Positions 28,401 to 39,300 are shown, numbered from the stretch's first letter. The stretch is DNA of 64,000 nt from Endozoicomonas sp. 8E (GCF_032883915.1 NZ_CP120717.1:3541697-3605696), one strand, 5' to 3'. Notes: generated by a model not told the origin, from the letters alone. Program-made: numbers and translations.

Positions 28401-30692
28401 GGCTTGCTCAAACAGGAGGAAGTGAAAGAGGTGCTATCCTGGTCGGAATGGAAAGACAAGCATGGTGAGTTCAACATTGAGCTGTTCCGCTCCTTCTCAT
28501 CCATGAACAATGGTAAAGGCGTGCTCAAAAAAAAGGAAGTGAAAGAGGTGCTGGGCTGGCCGGAATGGAAAGACAAGGATGGTGAGTTCATTATGGAGCT
28601 GTTCCGCTCCTTCTCGTCTATGAATCATGGCAAAGGCATGCTCAAACAAGAGGAAGTGAAAGAGGTGCTGGGCTGGCCGGAATGGAAAGACAAGGATGGC
28701 GAGTTAAATATGGAGCTTTTCCGCGCCTTCTCATCTATGAATCATGGCAAAGGTATCCTCAAACATGAGCAAGTGAAGGAGGTGCTCGGCTGGCCGGAAT
28801 GGAAAGACAAGGATGCCGAGTTCAGTATGGAGCTGTTCTGCGCCTTCTCGTCCATGAATAGTGGCAAAGGCATGCTCAAACAAAAGGAAGTGAAAGAGAT
28901 GTTGGGTTGGCCTGAATGGAAACACAAGGATTGCGAGTTCAGTATGGAGCTTTTCCGAGCCTTTTCGTCCATGAACAGTAGCAGAGGTATGCTCAAACAT
29001 GAGAAAGTGAAAGAGGTGCTCGACTGGTCTGAATGGAAACACAAGGGTGGCGAGCTCAATATAAAGCTGTTTCGCGTTTTCTCGTCCATGAATCACGGCC
29101 AAGGCTTGCCCAAACATGAGTCTGTGAAAAAAGTGCTGGACTGGATAGGTTGCCGGGGGGCGCCCGATCACAGGCTACTGCAAATCATGCCCAGGCTCTG
29201 GGTATCAGAAGGGCTACCTGCTATCAAGATGCTGCAACACCGGGAAACACAACTGAAACAGTTACTGCTTACAGAACTTACCGGAGAACACAGCAACCCG
29301 GTTAATGAAGGAGAGGATAAATACAATCGCCAGATAAAAACAGTCGTTCTTTATCTTTCCACCCCTAAGCCAGACTGGTCGCTAAAATGGAAGGTTTTAA
29401 AACAGTTCTGCCAATTGCATAAAGAGACTGAAACGCTTCTGATGCTGGAATCATTGATAGGATTTTTATCTTCTTCTGGAGGGAAAAGCGTCAAACGCTA
29501 CCTTCAGGCTAATCAACTGGATCAGCATTTTTTGTGGCGTCATTCAATGAAAGCCGTGCCTTTGCACGTGTTAAATAGAGCAATGTTCCTGTGTTCTTGC
29601 GATGAAGACAGGGAGCTTTTTGTCTATTTTGCCAAGCGGTTGAAGTCATTGCCGGATAAAAGACTATGGGAGCAGTACTCAGCCCGGTTGCAACCATTAT
29701 CGGCGGTACTGAAACTCGACTCTATGCAAAGGTTCTATCTGGAAATCCTGCAACCCTTAACAAAGGATGATCAGCTGCGTTTTCTGGATGCCAGCCACGC
29801 CCGGGTTGTGTTTGACCTGTTTCCCTCGTTGAGTGCTCTGCAAAAACTCAGCAAAGAGCATTCTTGCCATTGGTTGAAGAAGCTGCTCGAAGCCTGCCTG
29901 CAACTAAAAACCCATGACATCACCAAAGAAGGCATCCAGATACTGTTTGAAGCGTTACTCAAAACCCATAGTCTTCTCCCCTGGGATCACGATATCCCCG
30001 ATCACTTTTTGTCCGGGATGCAAACGACCGACAACAACCATGTTGAGATACCTGTCTCCGGACTTATTCAATCAGGAGAACAGTTAGCCCTGAGCTATAT
30101 TTCCGTGTTGATGCAGCACCTCAATGAGATGTCTTTTACCGTCAAAGGGCAGTGGCTTGAGGTTGAGGTGCCAGGTGACGGAGTTCAAAACTACCGCTTT
30201 CCAATGCCACAGCTGGAAATACAGGATGAAAAAATGGCCATCAGCAACTGGTCAGAGGAGCAGTTCAGGACTGTTTTGAAAATCACCGGGATATCTGAAC
30301 ACTATTATTTAACTGCAGATCAATGGCAGAAACTGGATAACGTTCAATCCAGGCAAGCTGAAGCCTATCAGGCAGAGAATGAATTGGAAGCACAAAAACA
30401 GCCATTTGCCAGTTTATGGTTGAAGCTCAACCAGACAGAAATTTTTGGCAGCGAAATACTGAATTTACTGGAGGAGTACGAGAACGAAATGGAGCTTATG
30501 CATACAGTGACCCTCCTTAAAAAAGCCAGAATCGATAGCGCTACTCACGTACTGGAAGAATGGCGGCAACGGGCGTGCAGCAAAATAGAGCGTTTAAAAA
30601 AGCAAGACCCTTTATTATCCGATGTTGATCCTGATGTTTATCAGGGTTGTCAGGAACTGGAGTTGCTTGATGGGTGTGGGAGTATTTTATAA
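25419..30692 (+). CDS. Giant 39-residue-repeat protein, paralogue 6 (1757 aa)
   Basis: Signal-peptide variant as in paralogue 5, and the longest element-derived segment (three leading 21-bp units, V-I-P-G-F-I-L repeated). It has 18 repeats at residues 558-1242; variable residues NSSIHSNSSNSHNHHSSH. Unit 11 has M-H-S-Q in place of M-N. Units 13-14 (EFIM and GELNM types) are identical at DNA level to units 3-4 of paralogue 7, at a different register. Two A8 tracts lie within units 10 and 13. The C-terminal domain carries small private changes (A-Y-Q-A-E-N, E-A-Q-K-Q-P-F-A). Confidence 0.9.
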   Translation: MKRSQKNKMALSRVRSLLVTIILGGPLHALELVGSSPLPAHFLYSNKLAEPEQPDPLRWYHELTPVIPGLILVIPGFILVIPGFILVIPAKAGIQTDSPPEPYCPVPPWLCHPREGRDPPLALDSRLRGNDDLRAWERAVGVLRHPLERGNELLEFYVPPEVLENTSNGLITKGAAVGDDDDKTPDGNSGSPDPEPQPVLTLIPDPVQTCLQQKKQLLIILQIKRLWAIMTGQTTLARILSDRIMVIEADLLDLERSDPARIQPGLIQTWLAESGQELRVYRETVSGKYSGRQVGNGKKNQSSRMTKTSTTATTGQTGQTSRSAARNKGTGSTDANGRGGDDPLSPSAEQDTGNSIVTCSKCDKVLNPQELERVANQTTASALLCNKCLSGIQGNKRARRIREEAEPDSPEPDPKKKKESGRKRNNSKAAANAPPAKKKKPPDTQIPDDPLEKIKANIKYELSQEELEKVQTLVAVFKKKNITVKNTFYKLSGFVDRKSFNGFFDNAAAFFGHLSENVKNTGMLTSMLNNSKKHIRSFAERSQDELEYLASLEVVTSFSSMNNGKGVPTNKEVKAILGWPEWKDRDGEFNTKLFRSFSSMNSGKGMLKHEQVKEVLGWPEWKDKDGEFSMELFRSLSSMNSSKGMLKHEEVKEVLAWSEWKDKDGEFSMELFRSYSSMNIGKGMLKQEEVKEVLGWPEWKDEDGEFSMELFRSFSSMNHGKGILKQKEVKEVLGWPEWKDKDGEFSMELFRSFSSMNSGKGMLKQKEVKEMLGWPEWKDMNGEFSMELFRSFSSMNNGKGILKHEQVKEVLAWSEWKDKDGEFNTKLFRSFSSMNSGKGLPTYEQVKEVLGWPEWKDKDGEFNIELFRAFSSMNSSKGMIKHEEVKKVLGWSEWKDKDGELNMELFRAFSSMNNGKGVLKKKEVKEVLGWPEWKDKDGEFNMELFRSFSSMHSQKGMFKHREVKEVLGWPECKDKDGEFNMELFRSLSSMNHGRGLLKQEEVKEVLSWSEWKDKHGEFNIELFRSFSSMNNGKGVLKKKEVKEVLGWPEWKDKDGEFIMELFRSFSSMNHGKGMLKQEEVKEVLGWPEWKDKDGELNMELFRAFSSMNHGKGILKHEQVKEVLGWPEWKDKDAEFSMELFCAFSSMNSGKGMLKQKEVKEMLGWPEWKHKDCEFSMELFRAFSSMNSSRGMLKHEKVKEVLDWSEWKHKGGELNIKLFRVFSSMNHGQGLPKHESVKKVLDWIGCRGAPDHRLLQIMPRLWVSEGLPAIKMLQHRETQLKQLLLTELTGEHSNPVNEGEDKYNRQIKTVVLYLSTPKPDWSLKWKVLKQFCQLHKETETLLMLESLIGFLSSSGGKSVKRYLQANQLDQHFLWRHSMKAVPLHVLNRAMFLCSCDEDRELFVYFAKRLKSLPDKRLWEQYSARLQPLSAVLKLDSMQRFYLEILQPLTKDDQLRFLDASHARVVFDLFPSLSALQKLSKEHSCHWLKKLLEACLQLKTHDITKEGIQILFEALLKTHSLLPWDHDIPDHFLSGMQTTDNNHVEIPVSGLIQSGEQLALSYISVLMQHLNEMSFTVKGQWLEVEVPGDGVQNYRFPMPQLEIQDEKMAISNWSEEQFRTVLKITGISEHYYLTADQWQKLDNVQSRQAEAYQAENELEAQKQPFASLWLKLNQTEIFGSEILNLLEEYENEMELMHTVTLLKKARIDSATHVLEEWRQRACSKIERLKKQDPLLSDVDPDVYQGCQELELLDGCGSIL
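25602..25888 (+). repeat. dRS3-like repeat element in frame (paralogue 6)
   Basis: Three leading 21-bp units, the highest number in the gene array and equal to the intergenic copy at 61.7-61.8 kb. Confidence 0.85.
27090..29144 (+). repeat. 117-bp coding repeat array, 18 units
   Basis: Exact 117-bp phase across 18 units. Confidence 0.95.
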
Positions 30693-30880
30693 AAAGACTT
30701 TTGTCGTCTGATAAAACTTATAAAAACAAACTGTCTGCCAACTCCGTTTATGGCAAGCTTGCCAGTGCGGTGCTATAAAATCTAGCGCAAACGTGAATCA
30801 TCAGGCCTAAGCCGGATGACGTACGAATTTTTTCCACTAGCGAATGGATTCACAGAAGCTGATTTTATTAGCCTGGATCT
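30693..30880 (+). promoter_or_regulatory. Spacer 6/7: conserved promoter-like module
   Basis: TATAAA lies at 30774-30779, 102 bp before the ATG. The palindrome TGGCAAGCTTGCCA is intact upstream (30751-30764). Confidence 0.4.
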
Positions 30881-33800
30881 ATGAGACGCTCACAACAAAA
30901 AAAAGCTGCCTGCTCGATGGTCCGATCACTGCTTCTGCTAGTGACGATGTTGTTTGGGGATTCGCTGCATGCATTGGAATTAGTCGGCTCAAGCCCGCTA
31001 CCAGCTCATTTCCTGTATTCCCATAAGTTAGCTGTACCTGAACAGCCCGATCCTCTTCGAGGGTGTCACGAGTTGACACCCGTCATTCCCGGCTTAATTC
31101 TCGTCATTCCCGGCTTCATTCTCGTCATTCCCGCGAAGGCGGGAATCCACACTGACTCACCACCAGAACCCTACTGCCCGGTGCCCCCCTGGCCTTGTCA
31201 TCCCCGAGAAGGCAGGGATCCACCGTTGGCGCTGGATTCCAGCCTTCGCGGGAATGACGACCTCAGAGCATGGGAACGAGCTGTTGGAGTTTTGCGACAC
31301 CCTCCGGAGCGTGGGAACGAGTTGTTGGAGTTTTACGTGCCCCCTGAAGTTCTGGAGAACACTTCTAATGGTCTGATCACCAGGGGCGCCGCAGTAGGAG
31401 ATGATGGCGATAAGCCACCTGACGGAAACAGCAGGAGTCCTGAACCAGAGCGCCAACCTGTCCTTACCCTTGTTCCTGATCCTGTCCAAACTTGTCTGCA
31501 GCAAAAAAGACAACTGCTTCTAATATTACGAATCAAACGACTATGGGCAATTATGACAGGCCAGACCAGGCTGGCCCGGATTTTGTCAGACCGGATCATG
31601 GTGATTGAAGCCGATCTTCTTGATCTGGAAAGATCGGACCCTGGCACGATTCAACCGGGGCTGCTTCAGACATGGCTGGCAGAGAATGGTCAGGAACTCA
31701 GAGTTTACCGTGAGATGGTTTCTGGCAAATATTCTGGCAGGCAGATGGGCAACGGGAAAAAGAACCAATCCTCCCGAACGACCAAAGCATCAACGACCGC
31801 ACCAACAGTTCAGACCGGCCAGACAAGTGGATCTGCTGCCCGTAACAAGGGAACCGGTTCGACAGGCGCCAATGGTCGTGGAGGCGATGACCCACTGAAA
31901 CCCTCAGCTGAGCAGGATACCGGACATTCGGTTGTCGCTTGTTCGAAGTGTGACAAGGCATTGAATCCACAGGAATTAGAGCGTGTAGCAAATCAGACAG
32001 CAGCTTCAGCGTTGTTGTGCGACAAGTGCCTTTCGGGCATTCAAGGTAACAAAAGGGTAAGACGAATCCGGGAAGAAGCAGAACCGGATTCATCAGAACC
32101 TGCTCGGAAAAAAAAGAAGGGCCCGGCTAGAAAGAGAAAAAATTCAACCGCTGTTGCTGAACCAGCGGCCAAAAAAAAGAAACCGGCAGACACTCAGATC
32201 CCCGATGACCCATTGGAAAAAATAAAAGCAAATATCAAGTACGAATTAAATCAGGAAGAGCTGAAAAAAGTGCAAACCCTGATGGCGGTATTCAAGAAAA
32301 AAAACATTACCGTAAAAAACACTTTTTATAAGCTGCTTGGTTTCGTAGATAGAGATTCTTTTAATGGCTTCTTCGATAATGCCGCCGCTTTTTTTGGGCA
32401 CCTTTCTGAAAACGTCAAAAATACAGGCATGCTGACCGGCATGCTGGGTGATAAAAAAAAACATATCCGTAGTTTCGCAGAACGTAGCCTGAGTGAACTC
32501 GAATATTTAGCGAGTTTAGATGCAGTGACTTCTTTCTCTTCCATGAATAATTGCAAAGGCGTGCCAACACATGAACAAGTGAAAGCAATACTGGGCTGGC
32601 CAGAATGGAAAGGCAGGGACGGCGAGTTTAATACGAAGTTGTTCCGATCCTTCTCGTCAATGAACAATGGCAAAGGAATGCTCAAACATGAGCAAGTGAA
32701 AGAGGTGCTGGGCTGGCCTGAATGGAAGGACAAGGATGGCAAGTTCAGTATGGAGCTGTTCCGCTCCTTCTCATCCATGAACAATGGTAAAGGCGTGCTC
32801 AAAAAAAAGGAAGTGAAAGAGGTGCTGGGCTGGCCGGAATGGAAAGACAAGGATGGTGAGTTCATTATGGAGCTGTTCCGCTCCTTCTCGTCTATGAATC
32901 ATGGCAAAGGCATGCTCAAACAAGAGGAAGTGAAAGAGGTGCTGGGCTGGCCGGAATGGAAAGACAAGGATGGCGAGTTAAATATGGAGCTGTTCCGCGC
33001 CTTCTCATCCATGAATAGCAGCAAGGGCATGATTAAACATGAGGAAGTGAAAGAGGTGCTGGGCTGGCCGGAATGGAAAGACAAGGATGGCGAGTTCAGT
33101 ATGGAGTTGTTCCGCTCCTTCTCGTCTATGAATCATGGCAAAGGCATCCTCAAACAAAAGGAAGTGAAAGAGGTGCTGGGTTGGTCGGAATGGAAAGACA
33201 GGGATGGCGAGTTCAGTATGGAGCTTTTCCGCTCCTTCTCATCCATGAACAATGGTAAAGGCGTGATCAAAAAAAAGGAGGTGAAAGAGGTGCTGGGCTG
33301 GCCGGAATGGAAGGACAAGAATGGCGAGTTTAGTGTGGAGCTATTCCGCTCCTTCTCATCCATGAACAATGGTAAAGGCGTGCTCAAAAAAAAGGAAGTG
33401 AAAGAGGTGCTGGGCTGGCCGGAATGGAAACACAAGGATGGCGAGTTCAGTATGGAGCTGTTCCGCTCCTTCTCATCCATGAACAATGGTAAAGGCATGC
33501 TCAAACGAAAGGAAGTGAAAGAGGTGCTGGCCTGGCCGGAATGGAAAGACAAGGATGGCGAGTTCAGTATGGAGCTGTTCCGCACCCTCTCATCTATGAA
33601 TCATGGCAAAGGAATCCTCAAACATGAGCAAGTGAAAGAGGCGCTGGGCTGGCCAGAATGGAAAGACAAGGATGGCGAGTTCAACATTGAGCTGTTCCGC
33701 GCCTTTTCGTCCATGAATAGCAGCAAGGGCATGATTAAACATGAGGAAGTGAACGAGGTGCTGGGCTGGCCGGAATGGAAAGACAAGGATGGCGAGTTCA

Positions 33801-36136
33801 GCACGGAGCTGCTCCGCGCTTTCTCATCTATGAATCATGGCAAAGGCATCCTCAAACATGAGCAAGTGAAAGAGGTGCTGGGCTGGCCTGAATGGAAAGA
33901 CAAGGATGGCGAGTTCAGTATGGAGCTGTTCCGCGCCTTCTCATCCATGAACAGTGGTAAAGGCATGCTCAAGCATGAGGAAGTGAAAGCGGTGCTGGGC
34001 TGGTCGGAATGGAAAGATGAGGATGGCGAGTTCAATATGGAGCTGTTCCGCTCTTTCTCATCCATGAATAGCAGTAAGGGCATGATTAAACATGAGGAAG
34101 TGAAAGAGGTGCTGGGCTGGCCGGAATGGAAAGACAAGGATGGCGAGTTCAATATGGAGCTGTTCCGCGCCTTCTCATCCATGAACAGTGGTAAAGGCAT
34201 GCTCAAACAAGAGGAAGTGAACGAGGTGCTGAGCTGGCCTGAATGGAAAGACAAGGATGGCGAGTTCAATATGGAGCTGTTCTGCGCCTTCTCGTCCATG
34301 AATAGTGGCAAAGGCATGCTCAAACAAAAGGAAGTGAAAGAGATGTTGGGTTGGCCTGAATGGAAACACAAGGATGGCGAGTTCAGTATGGAGCTGTTCC
34401 GAGCCTTTTCGTCCATGAACAGTAGCAGAGGTATGCTCAAACATGAGAAAGTGAAAGAGGTGCTCGGCTGGTCTCAATGGAAACACAAGGGGAGCGAGCT
34501 CAATATAAAGTTGTTCCGCGTTTTCTCGTCCATGAATCACGGCCGAGGCTTGCCCAAACATGAGCCTGTGAAAAAAGTGCTGGACTGGATAGGTTGCCGG
34601 CGGGCGCCCAATCACAGGCAACTACAAATCATGCCCAGGCTCTGGGTATCAGAAGGGCTACCTGCTATCAAGATGCTGCAACACCGGGAAACACAACTGA
34701 AACAGTTACTGCTTACAGAACTTACCGGAGAACACAGCAAGCCGGATAACGAAGGAGATGATAAATACAATCGCCAGATAAAAACAGTCGTTCTTTATCT
34801 TTCCACCCCTAAGCCAGACTGGTCGCTAAAATGGAAGGTTTTAAAACAGTTCTGCCAATTGCATAAAGAGACTGAAACGCTTCTAATGCTGGAATCATTG
34901 ATAGGATTTTTATCTTCTTCTGGAGGAAAAAGCGTCAAACGCTACCTTCAGGCTAATCAACAGGATCGGCATTTTTTGTGGCGTCATTCAATGAAAGCCG
35001 TGCCTTTGCGCGTGTTAAATAGAGCAATGTTACTGTGTTCTTGCGATGAAGACAGGGAGCGTTTTGTCTATTTTGCCAAGCGGTTGAAGTCATTGCCGGA
35101 TAAAAGACTATGGGAGCAGTATTCAGCTCTGTTGCAACCATTGTCAGGAGTGCTGAAACTCGAATATATGCAAAGGTTCTATCTGGAAATCCTGCAACCC
35201 TTAACAAAGGATGATCAGCTGCGTTTTCTGGATGCCAGCCATGCCCAGGCTGTATTCGATCTGTTTCCCTCGTTGAGCGCCCTGCAAAAACTCAGCAGAG
35301 AGCATTCTTCCCATTGGTTGAAGAAGCTGCTTGAAGCCTGCCTGCAACTAAAAACCCATGACATCACCAAAGAAGGCATCCAGATACTGTTTGAAGCGCT
35401 GTTCAAAACCCATAGTCTTCTACCCTGGGATAACGATATTCCCGATCACTTTCTGTCCGGGATGCAAACGACCGACAACAATCATGTTGAGATACCTGTC
35501 TCCGGACTTATCCAATCAGGACAACAGTTGGCCCTGAGCTATATCTCTGTCTTGATGCAGAACCTCAATAAGATGTCTTTTACCGTCAAAGGGCAGTGGC
35601 TTGAGGTTGAAGTGTCGGGTGATGATGTTCAGACCTATCGCTACCCAATGCCACAGCTGGAAATACAGGATGAAAAAATGGCCATTAGCAACTGGTCAGA
35701 GGAGCAGTTCAGGACTGTTTTGAAAATCACCGGGATATCTGAACACTATTATTTGACTGCAGATCAATGGCAGAAACTGGATAACGTTCAATCCAGGCAA
35801 GCTGAAGCCTATCAGCCAGAGAATGAATTGGAACCACAAAAACAGGCGTTTGGCAGTTTATGGTTAAAGCTGAACCAGACAGAAATCTTTGGCAGCGAAA
35901 TACTGAATTTACTGGAGGAGTATGAGAGCGAAATGGAGCTTATGCATACAGTGACCCTCCTTAAAAAAGCCAAAATCGATAGCGCTACTCACATACTGGG
36001 AGAATGGCGGCAAAGGGCGTGCAGAAAAATAGAACAGTTAAAAAAGCAAGACCCTTTATTATCCGATGTTGATCCTGATGTTTATCAGGGTTGTCAGGAA
36101 CTGGAGTTGCTTGATGGGTGTGGGAGTATTTTATAA
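30881..36136 (+). CDS. Giant 39-residue-repeat protein, paralogue 7 (1751 aa)
   Basis: Standard signal peptide and layout, with 18 repeats at residues 552-1236; variable residues NNNHSHNNNHSHSSSSSH. Three units (3, 7, 8) have the K-K-K-E form with an A8 tract, making this the most slippage-exposed copy. The basic region has A-R-K-K-K-K and A-R-K-R-K-N, a slightly different Lys/Arg cluster shared with paralogue 8. The lead-in has G-D-K-K-K-H in place of N-N-S-K-K-H, also as in 8 and 10. The C-terminal domain is of the Y-M-Q-R-F type shared with paralogue 8. Confidence 0.9.
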   Translation: MRRSQQKKAACSMVRSLLLLVTMLFGDSLHALELVGSSPLPAHFLYSHKLAVPEQPDPLRGCHELTPVIPGLILVIPGFILVIPAKAGIHTDSPPEPYCPVPPWPCHPREGRDPPLALDSSLRGNDDLRAWERAVGVLRHPPERGNELLEFYVPPEVLENTSNGLITRGAAVGDDGDKPPDGNSRSPEPERQPVLTLVPDPVQTCLQQKRQLLLILRIKRLWAIMTGQTRLARILSDRIMVIEADLLDLERSDPGTIQPGLLQTWLAENGQELRVYREMVSGKYSGRQMGNGKKNQSSRTTKASTTAPTVQTGQTSGSAARNKGTGSTGANGRGGDDPLKPSAEQDTGHSVVACSKCDKALNPQELERVANQTAASALLCDKCLSGIQGNKRVRRIREEAEPDSSEPARKKKKGPARKRKNSTAVAEPAAKKKKPADTQIPDDPLEKIKANIKYELNQEELKKVQTLMAVFKKKNITVKNTFYKLLGFVDRDSFNGFFDNAAAFFGHLSENVKNTGMLTGMLGDKKKHIRSFAERSLSELEYLASLDAVTSFSSMNNCKGVPTHEQVKAILGWPEWKGRDGEFNTKLFRSFSSMNNGKGMLKHEQVKEVLGWPEWKDKDGKFSMELFRSFSSMNNGKGVLKKKEVKEVLGWPEWKDKDGEFIMELFRSFSSMNHGKGMLKQEEVKEVLGWPEWKDKDGELNMELFRAFSSMNSSKGMIKHEEVKEVLGWPEWKDKDGEFSMELFRSFSSMNHGKGILKQKEVKEVLGWSEWKDRDGEFSMELFRSFSSMNNGKGVIKKKEVKEVLGWPEWKDKNGEFSVELFRSFSSMNNGKGVLKKKEVKEVLGWPEWKHKDGEFSMELFRSFSSMNNGKGMLKRKEVKEVLAWPEWKDKDGEFSMELFRTLSSMNHGKGILKHEQVKEALGWPEWKDKDGEFNIELFRAFSSMNSSKGMIKHEEVNEVLGWPEWKDKDGEFSTELLRAFSSMNHGKGILKHEQVKEVLGWPEWKDKDGEFSMELFRAFSSMNSGKGMLKHEEVKAVLGWSEWKDEDGEFNMELFRSFSSMNSSKGMIKHEEVKEVLGWPEWKDKDGEFNMELFRAFSSMNSGKGMLKQEEVNEVLSWPEWKDKDGEFNMELFCAFSSMNSGKGMLKQKEVKEMLGWPEWKHKDGEFSMELFRAFSSMNSSRGMLKHEKVKEVLGWSQWKHKGSELNIKLFRVFSSMNHGRGLPKHEPVKKVLDWIGCRRAPNHRQLQIMPRLWVSEGLPAIKMLQHRETQLKQLLLTELTGEHSKPDNEGDDKYNRQIKTVVLYLSTPKPDWSLKWKVLKQFCQLHKETETLLMLESLIGFLSSSGGKSVKRYLQANQQDRHFLWRHSMKAVPLRVLNRAMLLCSCDEDRERFVYFAKRLKSLPDKRLWEQYSALLQPLSGVLKLEYMQRFYLEILQPLTKDDQLRFLDASHAQAVFDLFPSLSALQKLSREHSSHWLKKLLEACLQLKTHDITKEGIQILFEALFKTHSLLPWDNDIPDHFLSGMQTTDNNHVEIPVSGLIQSGQQLALSYISVLMQNLNKMSFTVKGQWLEVEVSGDDVQTYRYPMPQLEIQDEKMAISNWSEEQFRTVLKITGISEHYYLTADQWQKLDNVQSRQAEAYQPENELEPQKQAFGSLWLKLNQTEIFGSEILNLLEEYESEMELMHTVTLLKKAKIDSATHILGEWRQRACRKIEQLKKQDPLLSDVDPDVYQGCQELELLDGCGSIL
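31070..31335 (+). repeat. dRS3-like repeat element in frame (paralogue 7)
   Basis: Two leading 21-bp units. The second motif is mutated (ATTCCAGCCTTCGCGGGAAT), giving S-S-L-R-G-N-D in place of S-R-L-R-G-N-D. Confidence 0.85.
32534..34588 (+). repeat. 117-bp coding repeat array, 18 units
   Basis: Exact 117-bp phase across 18 units. Confidence 0.95.
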
Positions 36137-36323
36137 AAAGACTTGTGTCGTCTGATAAGGCTTCTAAAAAAAACTGTCTGCCAACTCCGTTTATGGAAAG
36201 CTCGGCAGTGCGGTGCTATAAAATCTAGCGCAAACGTGAATCATCAGGCCTAAGCCGGATGACGTGCGAATTTTTTCCACTAGCGAATGGATTCACAGAA
36301 GCTGATTTTATTAGCCTGGATCT
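36137..36323 (+). promoter_or_regulatory. Spacer 7/8: conserved promoter-like module
   Basis: TATAAA lies at 36217-36222, 102 bp before the ATG. The palindrome is degraded as in spacer 3/4. Confidence 0.4.
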
Positions 36324-39300
36324 ATGAGACGCTCACAACAAAAAAAAGCCGCCTGCTCGATGGTCCGATCACTGCTTCTGCTAGTGACGATGTTGTTTGG
36401 TGATTTGCTGCATGCATTGGAATTAGTCGGCTCAAGTCCGCTACCAGCTCATTTCCTGTATTCCCATAAGTTGGCTGAACCTGAACAGCCCGATCCTCTT
36501 CGAGGGTGTCACGAGTTGACTCCCGTCATTCCCGGCTTAATTCTCGTCATTCCCGGCTTCATTCTCGTCATTCCCGCGAAGGCGGGAATCCACACTGACT
36601 CACCACCAGAACCATACCGCCCGGTGCCCCCCTGGCCTTGTCATCCCCGAGAAGGCAGGGATCCACCGTTGGCGCTGGATTCCCGCCTTCGCGGGAATGA
36701 CGACCTCAGAGCATGGGAACGAGCTGTTGGAGTTTTGCGACAGCCTCCGGAGCGTGGGAACGAGTTGTTGGAGTTTTACGTGCCCCCTGAAGTTCTGGAG
36801 AACACTTCTAATGGTCTGATCACCAGGGGCGCCGCCGGAGGAGATGATGGCGATAAGCCACCTGACGGAAACAGCAGGAGTCCTGAACCAGAGCGTCAAC
36901 CTTACCTTACCCTTGTTCCTGATCCTGTCCAAACTTGTCTGCAGCAAAAAAAGCAACTGCTTATAATATTACAAATCAAACGACTATGGGCAATTATGAC
37001 AGGCCAGACCACGCTGGCCCGGATTTTGTCAGACCGGATCATGGTGATTGAATCCGATCTTCTTGATCTGGAAAGGTCAGACCCTGACACGATTCAACCG
37101 GGGCTGATTCAGACATGGCTGGCGGAGAACGGTCAGGAACTCAGAGTTTACCGTGAGATGGTTTCTGGCAAATATTCTGGCCGACAGACGGGTAACGGGA
37201 AAAAGAATTCATCCTCCCGAACGACCAAAGCATCAACGACCGCGACAACAGGTCAGACCGGTCAGGCAAGCGGATCTGTTGCCCGTAACAGGGGAACCGG
37301 TTCGACAGGCGCCAATGGTCGTGGAGGCGATGACCCACTGAAACCCTCAGCTGAGCAGGATACCGGACATTCGGTTGTCGCTTGTTCGAAGTGTGACAAG
37401 GCATTGAATTCACAGGAATTAGAGCGTGTAGCAAATCAGACAGCAGCTTCAGCGTTGTTGTGCGACAAGTGCCTTTCGGGCATTCAAGGTAACAAAAGGG
37501 TAAGACGAATCCGGGAAGAAGCAGAACCGGATTCATCAGAACCTGCTCGGAAAAAAAAGAAGGGCCCGGCTAGAAAGAGAAAAAATTCAACCGCTGTTGC
37601 TGAACCAGCGGCTAAAAAAAAGAAACCGCCAGACACTCAAATTCCCGATGATCCGTTAGAAAAAATAAAAGCAAATATCAAGTACGAATTAAGTCAGGAA
37701 GAGCTGAAAAAAGTGCAAACCCTGGTGGCGGTATTCAAGAAAAAAAACATCACTGTAAAAAACACTTTTTATAAGCTGTCTGGTTTTGTAGATAGAAAGT
37801 CTTTTAATGGTTTCTTCGATAATGCTGCCGCCTTTTTTGGACACCTTTCTGAAAACTTCAAAAATACAGGCATGCTGACCAGCATGCTGGGTGATAAAAA
37901 AAAACATATCCGTAGTTTCGCAGAGCGTAGCCTGAGTGAACTCGAATATTTAGCGAGTTTAGATGCAGTGACTTCTTTCTCGTCCATGAATAATCGCAAA
38001 GGCGTGCCTACACATGAACAAGTGAAAGCAATATTGGGCTGGCCAGAATGGAAAGGCAGGGATGGTGAGTTTAATACGAAGTTGTTCCGTTCCTTTTCGT
38101 CAATGAACAATGGCAAAGGCATGCTCAAACATGAGCAAGTGAAAGAGGTGCTGGGCTGGCCGGAATGGAAGGACAAGGATGGCGAGTTCAGTATGGAACT
38201 GTTCCGCGCCTTCTCATCCATGAACAGTGGTAAAGGCATGCTCAAACATGAGGAAGTGGAAGAGGTGCTGAGCTGGCCGGAATGGAAAGACAAGGATGGC
38301 GAGTTCAGTATGGAGCTGTTCCGCGCCTTCTCGTCTATGAATCATGGCAAAGGCATCATGAAACATGAGCAAGTGAAAGAGGTGCTGGGTTGGTCGGAAT
38401 GGAAAGACAGGTATGGCGAGTTCAATATGGAGCTGTTCCGCTCCTTCTCGTCTATGAATAGCAGCAAGGGCATGATTAAACATGAGGAAGTCAAAGGGGT
38501 GCTGGGCTGGCTGGAATGGAAAGACAAGGATGGCGAGTTCAATATGGAGCTGTTCCGCTCCTTCTCATCCATGAACAATGGCAAAGGCATCCTGAAACAT
38601 GAGCAAGTGAAAGAGGTGCTGGGCTGGCCGGAATGGAAAGACAAGCATGGCGAGTTCAGTATGGAGCTGTTCCGCTCCTTCTCATCCATGAACAATGGTA
38701 AAGGCGTGCTCAAAAAAAAGGAAGTGAAAGAGGTGCTGGGCTGGCCGGAATGGAAAGACAAGGATGGCGAGTTCAGTATGGAGCTATTCCGCTCCTTCTC
38801 ATCCATGAATAGTGGCAAAGGCATACTCAAACATGAGCAAGTCAAAGAGGTGCTGGGCTGGCTGGAATGGAAAGACAAGGATGGCGAGTTCAATATGGAT
38901 CTGTTTCGCTCGTTCTCGTCTATGAATAGTGGCAAAGGCATGCTCAAACATGAGCAAGTGAAAGAGGTGCCGGGCTGGCCGGAATGGAAAGACAAGTATG
39001 GCGAGTTCAGTATGGAGCTTTTCCGCACCTTCTCATCCATGAACAATGGTAAAGGCGTGCTCATAAAAAAGGAAGTGAAAGAGGTGTTGGGCTGGCCGGA
39101 ATGGAAAGACAAGGATGGTGAGTTCAGTATGGAGCTGTTACGCGCCTTCTCATCTATGAATCATGGCAAAGGCATGCTCAGACAAAAGGAAGTGAAAGAG
39201 ATATTGGGTTGGCCGGAATGGAAAGACACGGATGGCGAGTTCAGTATGGAGCTGTTCCGCGCCTTCTCGTCTATGAATCACGGCAAAGGCATGCTCAAAC

